From the NCBI GenBank assembly GCA_964016985.1, contig OZ024827.1, forward strand, positions 17,055,374 to 17,119,373: a DNA stretch of 64,000 bases. The letters run 5' to 3'. Positions within the stretch are counted from its first letter, which is position 1. Each line of letters starts with the position of its first letter. This DNA is from Anodontia alba. Taxonomy: Eukaryota > Mollusca > Bivalvia > Lucinida > Lucinidae. Made by a program: the position numbers and the translations under genes. The notes under the pieces are model-generated. The model ran no database searches, had not been told where the DNA came from, and worked only from the letters and a program-made list of their open reading frames with translations. Positions 42,450-54,604 of the stretch are shown here, one piece after another.

Positions 42450-45400
42450 GTGAGGGTGAGATGCCATGGCCTGGGAAGATTGCCTCACCCCCACCTCTAG
42501 AAAATATGACAGATCTTTCTTTGAGATTTTTTTCTTTTTAAATAAATTAGGTGCATATTCATTTTTTACCTGATAGGATACACTTTTACTGAATAGTCCT
42601 GGAAATTGAGTGGCACAAATATAGGCTTTAGAAGCTTGCATCTATGCAAGAAAACTTGGCAGACTCAGATCCATTCCAAAAGATAGTTTATCACTTTAAA
42701 TAGACTTCCCCATTGAACAATCATTTGAATATTCATAATATATGTACATGAATTGTCAATTACCTGATTTTCTCTAAAAGGGAAGTGGGGTGGGTGATAT
42801 CGTGGCAGATTTCCTCAGATCTTCTAGTTTTCTGGTATAGGTGCAAGCTTCTAAATTTCAACATTCATAGCGACCAAAAGCTGGCAGACTCCAAATACAG
42901 CGGATAGTTTATCACTTATATCACTTATATAGACTTTCCTGTTGGATATTCATTTCGATATTCATATCGACCATAACCTATTTTTCTCTGAATGGAGAGG
43001 TCAGGGGGTGCGATACAGAAAAAAAAGAGAGATACAGTATCCTGTGGCGCCAGCTGCCTCTGGGCTGTCCACAGCCCCTTCCCCCCTCCCCCACAAAAAA
43101 AATTATCTCCAGAATGATTAAAATCTTTTCTGAGACCAGTTTGCCTAGTTTCCATGGGTGGGGTGGGGGAGAGGGGGGGGGGGGGGCAAGCTAGCTGCCC
43201 AGGCCAGGGTATCTTACCCTCCCCCTCCCCCTCCCCCTCCCACCCCTTCCAGTACGAAGAAAGACAGGTAATTGTTAATTAATACTGGATTTATTCACAT
43301 GTTCTGTTTAATATGAAATTCAAATGGAATAAGATAAAAATATTCTTCTGAAACTTTGTTTACAAGACGTTCTGAGGTGGGGAGTGAACCGCTAGGACCA
43401 CAGTATTTTGGCCCTAACCTATTCATTTAAAGTGAAAAAATAGGTAAAAAAAGGTATTACTATCAATCTAATGTCTATGCATTAGAAATTTAAATTAAAA
43501 ATGATTAAATAGCTTTTCTGATATGATTTTACCCATTTTTCTAGGGGTGCGGGGCAAGCTGCCCAGGCCAGGGTATCTTACTCCCCACCTCAGCCTGTCT
43601 GAAGAAAGAAAGATAATGGTAAATAATAGAAATATACAAATATTTAAATGACCTGTTAAATGGGAAATTGTTAAAAAAAAAAGATAAAAACAATTACCTG
43701 AGCTTTGTTTTCTGAGGTGGGTTGGGTTGGGGTGGGGGAGGAGGGGCAAGCTGCCCAGGATAGGGTATCTAACTCTCCACCCTTCTTGTCTGAGGAAAGA
43801 CAGGAAATAGTAAATATTGGAATTTTTCAAATGTCCTGTTAAATGCGAAATTCAAATAGTTAAGATAAAAATAGTATTCTGAAACTTTATTTAAAGATTT
43901 TCTTAGGCTGGGAGCGAACCGTTAGGGCCACAGTATTTTGGCCCCAACCCCTTCCCATAAAGTGAAAAAAATAGGTAAAAGCAGGTACTATATACTACCA
44001 TTCTCATGTCTGTGCATTAGAATTTTAAGTTGAAAATGATTAAATTGCTTTTCTGATCTGAATTTGCAAGTTTCCTGGTGGGAGTGGGTGGTGGTGCAAG
44101 TTGCCAGGCCAGGATATCTTCATCCCTGTGTGTGTTGGGTGGGGGGAGGGGGCTGGGCAAGCTGCCCAGGTAAGGATATCTTAACCCCCACCCCAGCCTG
44201 TCTGAAGAATGATAGATAATAGAAACATTCAAATAACCTGTTCAATGGGAAATTATTTTTAAAAAGATAAAAATAGTATTCTGAACTTTAACTTTGTTTA
44301 CAAGATTTTCTGAGTTTGGGCGCAAACTTCTTGGGCCACAGTAATTTGGCCCCATCTAGCACCATCCCGTAAAGTGAAAGAGTAAGTGAAAGCAGGGACA
44401 ACTAACATTCTAATGTCGGTGCATGAGAAATTTAAGTTGTAAATGATTAAATAGCTTTTCTGATCTGAGTTTCCCAAATTTCCAGGGGTGTTGGGCTGGG
44501 GGCAAGCTGCCCAGGCCAGGGTATCTTACCCCCACATTTTCTTGTGTGAAAAAGGATAGATAAAAGTAAATAATAGAAATATTCAAATGGCTTGTTAAAT
44601 GGGAAATTCTTTTAAAAAGATAAAAATAATGTTCTGAACTTTGTTTACAAGACATTCTGAGGTTGGGAGCAAATTTCTCGGGGCACAGTTTGTTTTACCT
44701 TAACACCTTCCCGTAAAGAAAAAAGTTGGTAAAAGCAGGTATTACTACAACTCTAATGACTATGCTTTAGAAATTCATGTTTAAAATGATGAAAAAAAAA
44801 ATCTGACCTAAGCTTATCAAGTTTCAATGTTGGGGGCAAGCTACCAAGGCCTGGGTATCTTCACCCTATGGGAGGCAAGCTGCCCAGGCCCAAAGTGTCT
44901 CATCCCCCACCCCCGCTTTCCTTTGTGAAGAAAGATAGAACAAAAGTAAATAACAGAATATTCAAATGGGCAATTGGTTTAAAAAGATAAACATTATTTT
45001 CTTAACTTTGTTTGCAAGATTTTCTGAGACTGGAAGCAAACTCCTCGGATCACAGTACCTTAGCCTAACGCCTCCCCGTAAAGAAAATATTAGGTAAAAG
45101 CAGGTCTTACTAACTTCTTATGTCTATGCATTAGAAAATTATGTTTAAAATGATCGAATAAGCTTCCTGATCTGCCAAGTTTCCATAGCCTGGGGGCGGT
45201 GGAGGAGTGGAGTGGGGGAGTGGAGTGGGGGAGGGTAAGCTGCCCAGACCAGGGTATCTTCACCCCCCGGGGGAAGGGAGGGCAAGGTGCCCAGGCCTGT
45301 GTACCTTAACCCTGTCCCTTCCTGTATGAAGAAAGATAAGTAATATCAAACACTGGAATTTCTCTAATGACCTGTTCAATGGGAAAGTCTATTAAAAGTG

Positions 45401-45718
45401 ATAAAATAGCTTTCTAAACTGTGTCTGCAAGAACTTCTGAGTTTGGGAGGAAATGCTTAAGCCACAGTGTCTTAGCCCCATCCTTCTCCCATAAAGAGAA
45501 AAAATAATGAAAAACATACATTAGTACTGTTCTGATAATTTAAGGTTATAAATTTGTTATAAAAAATAAATATTGTTTTGAATTGAGTTTGCGAGGTTTT
45601 CCTGGGTGTGGGGCAAGCTGCCCAGGGTAGGGGGGCAAGGTATCCCAGATTATCTTGCCCCCGGGGGACAAACTGTTCGGGTGGGGTGGGTGTGGGGCAA
45701 GATAAACTGTTACACCGG
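41199..45718. mobile_element. Foldback-type element with long arms of tandem subrepeats
   Basis: Left terminus CGGTGTACCGGTTTATCTTG; right terminus, read as complement, CCGGTGTAACAGTTTATCTTG (20 of it considered). The left arm (41199-about 43010) has roughly 350-bp units with GGCAGCTTGCCCC and AGTTTATCACTTAATAGACT. The right arm (about 43015-45718) has the same kind of unit in opposite orientation, eight or so. The arms are unequal (1.8 and 2.7 kb). No transposase. Architecture resembles Drosophila FB or Galileo foldback elements; kinship is not shown. A (TG)n run lies at 42402-42448. Confidence 0.75.
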
Positions 45719-45729
45719 CTAAAACTTGA

Positions 45730-46268
45730 TACTGACGAAGAGACAAACAGAGCTGAGCTTCAACAAATGTACCCGCTTAAATTACTTGGGTTATCTGGGA
45801 CTCTTGAATGATTTTCTCGCCGACAATAAGCATTCGGTCCCCCTGGTAGCCTCTTTTGATTGACAAATGATGTCAGTGTTTCGCTTTTGATTTTTGATCG
45901 TGCGTATGGCGATAAAACAACACAGATATCAAGATCCCTTTACCCCCACTTCCCTCCCCCAAGCAAACTATTCCCTCCCCTAAATCAGAATTTTTAATAT
46001 CCCCAACGCTATAATTAAATTTAAACATGACTATGCAATATACATTCATGCAGATTTTGACCCCAAACTACACCCCTAATTTTTGCCTCAAAATCGGCAT
46101 TTCCTTAACATTTGCACCCCCTTTACAGAATAGCTAAAGATTTGCACCCGCCATTTTAAAAGTCTGCGTAAGGGCCTGCATATGAGCCGTATAGAAAACA
46201 GGTATCACAAGGTGGTGGGCCTTTTTTGTGGTTTTCTCAAAAACTGAGAGTTAGATGTCGAACGTGGT
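45730..46268. other. No recognisable feature
   Basis: Unremarkable sequence between the foldback element and the next repeat, with C-rich tracts near 45940 and 46060. Confidence 0.5.
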
Positions 46269-47743
46269 GGTTGACAAAACACGGACCACTTACGGACACG
46301 GACCCATGGACTTATGGACCTATTGACAATACACAGACTGCATAACAAAATACGGACCAATTATTCGTGGGATCTCTTGACAAACCACGGATCTACAACT
46401 CACGGACGACAAACCACGGACCTATTAGTCACGGACTTGACAAAGCACGGACCGTTATTTAAATTACGGACGCCACTTATGATATATGAAAAAAAAGTAG
46501 GAGTAATATCAAAATTGGAATAACTTTATAACGTCACGTCACATTGTCATAGATACCTACAGGTACGTTGAAGTAATCCAATTGTACAGAGTTTTGATAC
46601 CCATCCTAATGATGTAGGTCTGCACTGGATTTGTATCTCGAAATTCAACTGCGACGATGATGTTGTCAGCTTGTATGATAGTGCAGGCAGTACTTACATT
46701 TCAAGTGCCGCTGAAATGGCAATTGCAAACATGATGTTTAGCCATATGCCGAAATCGTTGTTAGACACTCTAAATGCTCTGTACAAACGAATACAAATGA
46801 CTGTGGTTTTACACCATTGCAAATATGGTCAGCGTCCTCAATGGAATTAATCCTAGTGGCATACCATATACTGTCTCTAAAATGAGAGATCGTCTTATCA
46901 AAGGACTTGAGAATCAAAACGTAACATTTTCCCACACAGAAAATTATCAGTTGTGCTTCATTATAGGCTTTATCTGTGATTTGTTTGTTGCCCGTAATGA
47001 TTAATGGATGAGTTAGAAGACCTCCAAACGGACCGAACAAATATATATATATTTTTACATTTTTACAACTATGGAAGATGAGAGCGAGGGTTGAGATCCC
47101 TTAAAGCTGGCTTAAGCTCCCCCAACACGCTCCCCCGCATCCCCCCCCCCCCACACACACACATACACGCGCGCCCCCGAGTAATTCATTACTGGCCGTT
47201 CCCAGGCGGTACTTTCATTGTGGTACTTTTTGTTAGATGTTATGTAGTGTTTCACTTTCTAGTGTTTTACTTGCTTACCATCTATTCGTTTTGTGGCTGC
47301 TTAATTGTATTTTTCTGTCATTTCTTTTGGTGTTGGAGATTAGATGTGGATCTGACTGCGTGAGTTCCTGAGTTCACTTAATCACTTTGCTTAAAGTGAT
47401 CGGAATTCTACTGTTTTCTATCTGCCGCATTCCAGATTCTGGCTTTATGTTCACATGTTCAAAATGTCAAAAACTGTTTCGTCTAAGGTAAAAAAAAATA
47501 TCACACAGTGCGGGAAGTCAAATTATCCCCTCCCCACCCCCCCCACCCCCCCCCCCCCGCCACACACACAAAATCAAATAATTAGATTAGAGATCGTACG
47601 AGACAATGAATTAGAATTATGATTTATTATTTAGTTATTTTGTAGTTTTCAATTAACTGACCATGTTATTGCTGCTACGGACCATTTACGGACCAATTTT
47701 CGGACCATAACTGACTCACGGACCAATTAGTGACACGTCAACC
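46269..47743. mobile_element. Putative DNA transposon remnant with ACGGACC subterminal motifs
   Basis: Begins GGTTGACAAAACACGGACC and ends GACACGTCAACC, so GGTTGAC is inverted at the two tips. ACGGACC or close variants occur at least eight times in 46280-46480 and four times in 47676-47727, all on the same strand. A protease-like remnant lies inside. Boundaries are tentative. Confidence 0.4.
46570..46955 (+). pseudogene. Ulp1/C48-like cysteine-protease fragment
   Basis: Frame one reads QSFDTHPNDVGLHWICISKF..VVSLYDSAGS, matching the H-W and YDS landmarks of Ulp1-type domains found in transposon proteins. After CKYGQRPQWN the frame shifts and continues as ANMVSVLNGINPSGIPYTVS..MRDRLIKGLEN, the usual C-terminal part. 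The stretch that should hold the catalytic Cys (D-C-G) is lost at the shift, so it is inactive. The assignment rests on my recognition of the pattern and not on a search. Confidence 0.5.
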
Positions 47744-48012
47744 CTTGTGGGTCATTTTGTGTCGTCTCACAGAGAAAGGGAGAAGAGAGATAGATAATAG
47801 AGGAGATGAAAGAGAGGGACAGGGGAGAAAGGAAAATGAATGAAAGTGAAGAAACAGAAGAAAACAAAATCATATTCCCCCTCTACCTTTACCTGCTGCA
47901 AGGATAGCAGGCCTTGCCCAACTGTAAGCAAATATCAGTTGAACGATACCTTTGCCTCAAACAACCACCTCACCGGGCAACGTGAATATTCCGAGTTTGG
48001 AAAATAAAAACG

Positions 48013-48405
48013 TAAGAGAAAAGTCCAGGGAGTGCCACAATCACAAAACGCAGCCTTTCCCAGACCCCAAGAGGAAGAGGAAACCGATAAATCCAAACAA
48101 GCACAAATCGAACAAACGTACGAAAAGCACTAAGATTAGCTCTCTCTTCCCCAAGCGAGGTAATCGCAATACTAAAAGGCCTGAAAAACACAAGAACAAA
48201 ATGACACATAGAAAGATATACAACAAATCGCCTCGTAGAATAAACCACAAAGCAACAAAGAGTAAGACTAACACCGGGACCACCGCCTTAGAAGGGTCAG
48301 TAGAGTAAACCACCGGGGGGTTTAAAGCACTTTTACAGCTAGCTAACTTCACCCTGGGTCCCGATGCTACTCTTAAAACAGAAACACATAAAAATTCGGT
48401 TCTTG
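48013..48405 (-). mobile_element. PLE 3' UTR fragment
   Basis: Shares the 3' terminus (GTAAGAGAAAAGTCCAGGG on +) and runs to AAAACAGAAACACATAAAAA. On the + strand it shows the lysine-rich frame KRKRKPINPNKHKSNKRTKS, which is antisense to the PLE. Confidence 0.85.
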
Positions 48406-48441
48406 GAAACTTGTCAGAAAAATCATGTTGGATCTTGAATT

Positions 48442-48475
<34 letters not shown>

Positions 48476-48837
48476 TTTTGAACAGCGCAAAAGTCCTTAT
48501 CCAACAATGAGCAAATAAAATGATTGTCTATGTCCATCGCAGACGGATAAATATTTCTAAAAATGTGGATTGCCACCAACAACGGCTATTTTGTGAACTT
48601 TCGGAATCAAAGGGAAGTAATCAACTAGAGATAAACCGAAATCGGACGTAAACGAATTCAATGTAAACCACAGTTGGCGGAACACTCCTCGTCAGTGAAG
48701 TGAAATCAACTCCGGATTCATTGCAAATATTCCTGAATTTACTTCAATACGTCTATTAGATACTTCTGATACCCAGTTATTGCACTGGAGTACAAAAAAT
48801 AGAGTAAAATCGGTAAAGTATAACAAATTTTGGTATA

Positions 48838-48980
48838 ACCCCCGCCCCCAAAATTTCCCTACCCCCGCCCCCTCTTCCCCCGTCCCCCGCCCCCTTTACC
48901 CCCGTCCCCGCACCCTTTACCCCCGTCTCCCGCCCCCCTTATCCCCGTATCCCCGTCCCCCCACCCCTGTCCACCCTCTC
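48838..48980. repeat. C-rich simple repeat (CCCCCGTC-like)
   Basis: Tandem short units such as TACCCCCGTCCCCGC. It yields a proline/arginine-rich spurious frame. A poly-T run lies at 48442-48474. Confidence 0.9.
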
Positions 48981-49149
48981 AATGTGAGTGTCATTCTTGT
49001 AGAGGCCAACGGGACGAGATCTCATTTAGACCTCTCGAATCATCTTTTGCATTAGGGAATTTAGCCGATTTAGCCAAGATTTGCATATAAAGAACCAAAG
49101 ACTATTCCATAGAAGTACTAGATTTCAAAAAAGCTTGGTAAACGCTTAT

Positions 49150-49440
49150 CTCATTTAGTATATCAGATATCTTATTTAGTATGTTGGATATCTATTTTAT
49201 TATATAAGATATCTTATTTAACAAATAAGATATCTTATATGGTAAATTAGATATCTTATATGCGAAATTAAATAAGATATCTCATATATTATATCAGATA
49301 TCTTATATAGGATATAAGATATCTAATATAGGATATAATAGATATCTGAATTAGTATATTAGACATCTTATATCCTATATTAGATATCTTATATCCTATA
49401 TAAGATATCTGATATAATATATAAGATATCTATTTTGCCA
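49150..49440. repeat. Array of GATATC-centred palindromes
   Basis: AGATATCTTATAT-like units about every 13-25 bp, with at least 14 ATATC cores, all self-complementary, so the whole 290 bp can fold in many registers. Confidence 0.88.
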
Positions 49441-49785
49441 AATAAATAGTAAAACAGCTTGCCATAGAGGGGAGCTACCAATATGAGACACAGAGGGGGA
49501 CGGGAAGGTCAAAATCCACAAGGCGCGAGGCATCACATGTTAACTACTCTGCGTGTCTTCTTTTCTGTCTACTTATCAAGTGCCCTAGTAAAAGCTGAGC
49601 GAGAGGTATTGCTCGAATTGACCAGTTTGACCTTTATTTCTCGGTAATATAGGCGGGACGTTTTGTAGCAGATCATTTCGTACCGTTATAACAGTTAGTC
49701 TAAGTTCTGCTTCAGAATGTGCAAACAATAACAAAATAGTCCTCAAAATACTTACTTTCTACGATTATTATCAGACTAATATATA

Positions 49786-49958
49786 TAGTAGAACCTCGAT
49801 AATTCAAATCTCAATAATTCAAAATTCTCAATAATTCAAAATCATTTTGAAGTCCCGACTTAAATATGTGTATGCATTTTAACCCTCAATTATTCAGTCT
49901 CAATAATTCAAACAAAACTGTTTGGTCCCTTAAACTTTGAATTATCGAGATTCCACTG
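49786..49958. mobile_element. Short pogo/Tigger-like MITE
   Basis: 173 bp. Ends TAGTAGAACCTCGATAATTC and the complement of the right end CAGTGGAATCTCGATAATTC, embedded in TA. The interior repeats CTCAATAATTCAAA. Confidence 0.8.
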
Positions 49959-50574
49959 TATATATATATATAATTGGCATTCCCTGTCAACATAATACTA
50001 TCTGGTGGTTGTTTCCTTGTATTACCTCAAAATAAGCTGAATGCAATTCAACTTCTTAAATACTTTTAGTTCCGAAAAAAATTAAAATCGCGCGCGCGCA
50101 AAAAAAAAAAAAAAAAATGCTGGAATTTTCATTCTTTTTTTTTTTTTTTTTTTGTTACTGAAGCACACCCCGATCCAGTACATTAAACTGTGAGAGGCCA
50201 CCAGAAATCGATGCAAATCCCAACCTCTACAGTAATCTCTGAAAAAAAAAGTTACCCTAGCCGCGGTCCTACAAACTACAGAAAAAGGTCAGAGAAGGGG
50301 TCAAGCTAACTTTTGCACAACAAAATTGGCGGCCTACGCGAATAAAGTTTATATATGCTTGTTTGTAACAAAAAATATGGGAATGTTTGTAGCGATGGGT
50401 TCGACTGTAAAGAAATCAGCATCTTTAATGAATATCTTTGTGTTGTCTGTAAGAGACGAGCTGCGCCGTCCGTCATATTGGTATTGTAACCGGTGATCAG
50501 TACGCATGTAACAATCGGCGGGGAGGGAAGGGTGGGGGGGGGGGGGGGGGGGGGGTATCAGTTTACCATAAGGG

Positions 50575-51020
50575 CAATAGATAGAGATATCTTTATTTCA
50601 GTCATAAATACAGATTAACTGAAATGCAGAGATCTCTAACTGAAATACAGATATATGTATTTAATTTAGAAATTCAGACGTCTCATTTCAAATACGCATT
50701 TTAATAAGAGATACCTGTATTTTAAATGCAGGCATCTAGAATTCAGCTTAATTAGAGATATATCTAATTGAAATGCAGATATCTGTATTTGAACTGTAGA
50801 TATCTCTAATTGAAATGCAAAATGCAGATATCTATATTATGATCGAAAATAGAGATGTCTGTATTTCAAATACCAATATCTGCATTTCAGTTAGCGATAT
50901 CTTTATTTCAATTACAAATATCTGCATTTCAATTAAAGATATCTGTAATTCCAAATATTACAGATATCTGTATTTATTAAAAGAGATAAGTGTATTTGAA
51001 ATGCACATATCTGCATTAAA
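50575..51020. repeat. Array of AGATATCT / TGAAATGCAGATATCTG palindromes
   Basis: About 20 units pairing AAATGCAGATATCTGTATTT-like blocks. Related in style to 49150-49440 but with longer unit arms. Ends in a poly-A tract (51024-51053). A poly-G run lies at 50533-50555. Confidence 0.88.
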
Positions 51021-51023
51021 TGG

Positions 51024-51054
<31 letters not shown>

Positions 51055-51391
51055 ACGAACGGGTTGCCATTATTGAGTATTGTTTATATATTGCTTTTGT
51101 TTTTAATTTCAACGTAAATCCCAATCAGTTCAAGAGTTCAGGCAACCGTCCCCGTCAGCACTCTCAGTGCTTTGATTCTTTCTGTAACTGTTAACGTTTG
51201 GAGCAATGTATGTATAAATGGTTATTAAACAAAATATTAAATGAAGTTTCTAGGGAAAGGCACAATCATGAAGCACAGCCTTCCCAAGGCATCGAACGAA
51301 GAAGAGACGACAGAAACCCCACCCCCCCCCCCACCCCCCCCATAAAAAAAAAAAAAAAAAACAAGACAAAAAAAAAAAAAAAAAAAAAAAA

Positions 51392-51666
51392 CATTACGAA
51401 ATAACGCCTATTCAAATATACAGATAGTTTCACCTCCAAAAACTGAAAATTTTTAGATAAAAAAAGCACTGATATTTTTCATATTTCTAAAAACGTAAAT
51501 TATGGGTACTCGTTAGAACCGCGATCTATGTTTTTGAACAGAAATAAGAAAAATAATGTATACCCCTGTAAACCCCAGTTTTACTAAATAAAAGTAGTGT
51601 TTAAGGCGGGCCGGGCGGGGGTGGGGGGGGGGGGGGTGTCAAATTATATAAGCATGTTTCGTGATG
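51392..51666 (+). mobile_element. MITE family A, copy 13, central hairpin deleted
   Basis: Termini CATTACGAAATAACGCCTAT and CATGTTTCGTGATG. The core is reduced to CTCGTTAGAACCGCGATCTA, and a G-run has expanded near the right end. 51250-51320 shows a distant PLE 3' UTR match. Confidence 0.85.
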
Positions 51667-51903
51667 AATGACAAAACAGTACATGTATAATAATCGAAAC
51701 ACGAAGAAAAAATTAAAACGGAGGAACCGCTCGGAACTGTTAGCAGAAATAGAACCATTTTGTAAATCTTTGGCTATAGATTCAAGCAGTGAGACATAAC
51801 CTAAATACCGCACATACTTCTATCAGCGCACAGTCACGCAATTTCCGAGTCTTCAGAGTACAGCCCGTGTACGTACGACTTGTATATCCACTTCTATATA
51901 AAA

Positions 51904-51974
51904 CATATGTTGTGGGTACACATTTGAATTGCCTCGACCAGTCAAAGCAATTCAAATGGGTATCAACAACATGA
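51904..51974. repeat. Hairpin, second diverged relative of the MITE-A core
   Basis: CATATGTTGTGGGTACACAT..TTGAATTGCCTCGACC pairs with AAAGCAATTCAAATGGGTAT..CAACAACATGAG. Same arrangement as family A (CATA..GTGGGTAC..GCCTCG) with different stem sequence. Confidence 0.7.
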
Positions 51975-51985
51975 GCTTTTATAAA

Positions 51986-51991
51986 GAACTT

Positions 51992-52083
<92 letters not shown>
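51986..52083. repeat. (TA)n microsatellite, about 48 repeats
   Basis: An uninterrupted AT dinucleotide run of nearly 100 bp. Confidence 0.97.
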
Positions 52084-52085
<2 letters not shown>

Positions 52086-52129
52086 ACCCTCATGAAGTCC
52101 TCTGCTGAACTTCTCTCGTGGTTCAACTA

Positions 52130-52503
52130 TTGGTTTTCATTTACTCTGGCATACAGTAGAATTAGCCATGAGTATTCGTCTTTGTTTATTATAGTGATTA
52201 ATTTGATTTTTGTGTTTTCGCTTTGATGCATTGACTGAGTTGGGAGCCTTTATGCGAACCGAATTTTTATGTGTTTCTGTATTAAGAGTAGCATCGGGAC
52301 CCAGGGTGAAGTTAGCTAGCTGTAAAAGTGCTTTAAACCCCCCCGGTGGTTTACTCTACTGACCCTTCTAAGGCGGTGGTCCCGGTGTTAGTCTTACTCT
52401 TTGTTGCTTTGTGGTTTATTCTACGAGGCGATTTGTTGTATGTCTTTCCTTGTGTCATTTTGTTCTTGTGTTTTTTAGTCCTTTTAGTATTGCGATAACC
52501 TCA
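52130..52503 (+). mobile_element. PLE 3' UTR fragment, 3'-truncated
   Basis: Sense orientation on +: starts GGTTTTCATTTACTCTGGCA and continues through TGGTTTACTCTACTGACC to ATTGCGATAACCTCA, where it stops short of the normal 3' end. Its start is in the PLE just after the RT stop codon. Confidence 0.85.
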
Positions 52504-52985
52504 GGTATCCGGTGCCGTATTCCGGATATGCTGGAGTGTTTCACATTAGGAATGCTCGAAACAACATAATAGACTTCAAGGAAAACTTGAATCCGGATAT
52601 GCCATGTTATTTTCATGATTTAATTAATTAAGGGCCACTGATACACACTTAACCCTTAAACTGCCAACTGTTAACGTCAGATTAAAGTTTTGGGCCTCGT
52701 CAAGCGAAAAAGTGTCTTCGAGAATGCGCAAAACGTGCCTGTGCGTGCGAAAAGCCTCATCCGGGCCTTTGTTCTACACTGATACATTCTGTGGTACCAA
52801 AAGGTTTTGTTAGCGGACAGTATAGACCCTGATTAAACTGCACGGATGCCCGAAGACAAGTTTTCGCATGGCGCGGCCCAAATTTTAACCCTTGTCATGC
52901 TGAATAAATTAAAATGCTCACTTCTGATTTTCAGCCAATCAGATTGCTTTATGCGGATTGTTGCTATAAATTCACATACTCTATG

Positions 52986-53053
52986 GCAAACAGTGCAGAT
53001 CCAGATCAGTTGGTTTCTTCAGAAGCCAACTGATCTGGATCTACACTGTTTGC
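52986..53053. repeat. CAGTGTAGATC-type hairpin, CAGTTGG variant
   Basis: GCAAACAGTGCAGATCCAGA / TCTGGATCTACACTGTTTGC with inner arms TCAGTTGGTTTCT / AGAAGCCAACTGA. A third stem version with paired changes. Confidence 0.85.
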
Positions 53054-53386
53054 AAAGGCAGGGCATATCCCGGTTCGGTATGACAAGGGTTAATATAATA
53101 AAAACAAAATGTTTACATTATAGATTTTTTTCCCGGATGCTGTGTTATTACCATATATAAATTGTAATTAAAACAGTATAGTCCGTCAATAGGATTCAAT
53201 TTTCATTAATGCAAGAGCATTGAAAACAAATTTAATACGATACATGTAAGTAATTTTGTGATTATTATTATTTTTATTATTATTATTTTTATTATTATTG
53301 TTGTTGTTGTTAATTAGAATTGGATGTATTTCTTGGTATCCTTTCAAAATTCAGTATTCACATGTAGTCCAATATTATTGAAACCA

Positions 53387-53654
53387 ATAAGCCGGGGCAC
53401 AACATTTCCTACAGAACTGCATGTGAGCCCAGCGAAGACTCAGGCCAGCCTGCGCATTTGCATAGTCTGATCAGAGTCTTTGCAGGACACTCTTTGGGTA
53501 GCCAAGGATCCAAAGCGTCTTCAGAAGAGAGCAGATTGATCTGAATCTTTACTGGGCGCCCAGCGAAGATTTTGATCTTAAAGCACCTTAAGGCTGAGTT
53601 GAGCCTTTGCTGGGAACATCTGCATTTTGGAGGAAATGTTGTGTCCTGGCTCAT
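53387..53654. mobile_element. MITE family E, long version
   Basis: Left ATAAGCCGGGGCACAACATT; complement of right ATGAGCCAGGACACAACATT. Interior has CAGCGAAGACTCAGGCCAGC and the inverted CAGATTGATCTGAATCTTTA. Confidence 0.75.
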
Positions 53655-53763
53655 TAATTAACCCAAATTTTCCCATCCTTATACATGGGTGAGTCCATTT
53701 GTCATTTAAGAGTTGTCAGGTGTATTTTTTATTTTTGTTTTATTTTGAATTGAAAATCCTGTA

Positions 53764-53831
53764 AGCAAATAGTGAAGACCCGGATCAGACGCCGTAGTAT
53801 GCGGCGTCTGATCTTGGTCTGCACTGTTTGC
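53764..53831. repeat. CAGTGTAGATC-type hairpin element
   Basis: GCAAATAGTGAAGACCCGGA with TCTTGGTCTGCACTGTTTGC; paralogue of 35-101. Confidence 0.8.
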
Positions 53832-54604
53832 CTATGTCCCACAAAAGGGACGCCAGGCTTATTTGGGTTAATTATAATATATATATACAGTTTGATAAAT
53901 TATACTACGTTGCAGATAATGAAGTTTGCTGTCTATATAAACTTGGAGCGAAAATTCAGGCTTTTGTTTGTTTGTGGTTAGGTTTTACGGTCCAGTCAAC
54001 CCAATGGGTCTCTGGTCTTCAATGGGTTTAATGTACAAAATAGTCCATTTTATGACATGTTGTTGCACACAAAATTTACTAGATGGATGATAAACAGTGT
54101 AGACCCTGATCAGAAGCCGCGTTCTGTGGTGTCTGACCTCGTCTGTTATTAAATGCCTGTCTCAAAACAGGAATATCGGACTACCCTTCTCCGGGCGAAA
54201 TTAAATTAAAAATTAACCGCTTGTTTTTTCAAGCTAACACCTATCTTTTCCGATGCAGACATGAAAGTTGTTGGGAACAGCACTGTCCGATTTTTCAAAA
54301 TCTCTCTATGAAATTGACTAAAAATCAATAAATCAGGAGAACTAACCCGTTTGTTGACAGTTGGGTGTCCCGGAAGTTTGGCCGGAAGTTCGCGTAAAGA
54401 TTTTGAGTACATAACCTTTGGCTACCCCTTACGAGATTACCAGGTGTGAATCACCTCAAGGAAATTTTGGTGTTTGTATACAGTGGTTCGACTGTAAACA
54501 ATCGAACCAAAAATAGGCTACCAATGACACCAAAAGAAGAGTAAACAAGCTACAACGCACAGCACAGTTACTTTAAACCAATGGAAAGCAAAGCAACCAG
54601 TTCC

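Noticed and set aside
47952..48308. Lysine/arginine-rich 118-codon frame, seen in several copies
   Set aside because: It is antisense to the PLE 3' UTR in every copy, and no start or domain is conserved. Kept only as a finding.
51782..52126. Frame with long IYIYIY repeat
   Set aside because: Translation of the (TA)n microsatellite.
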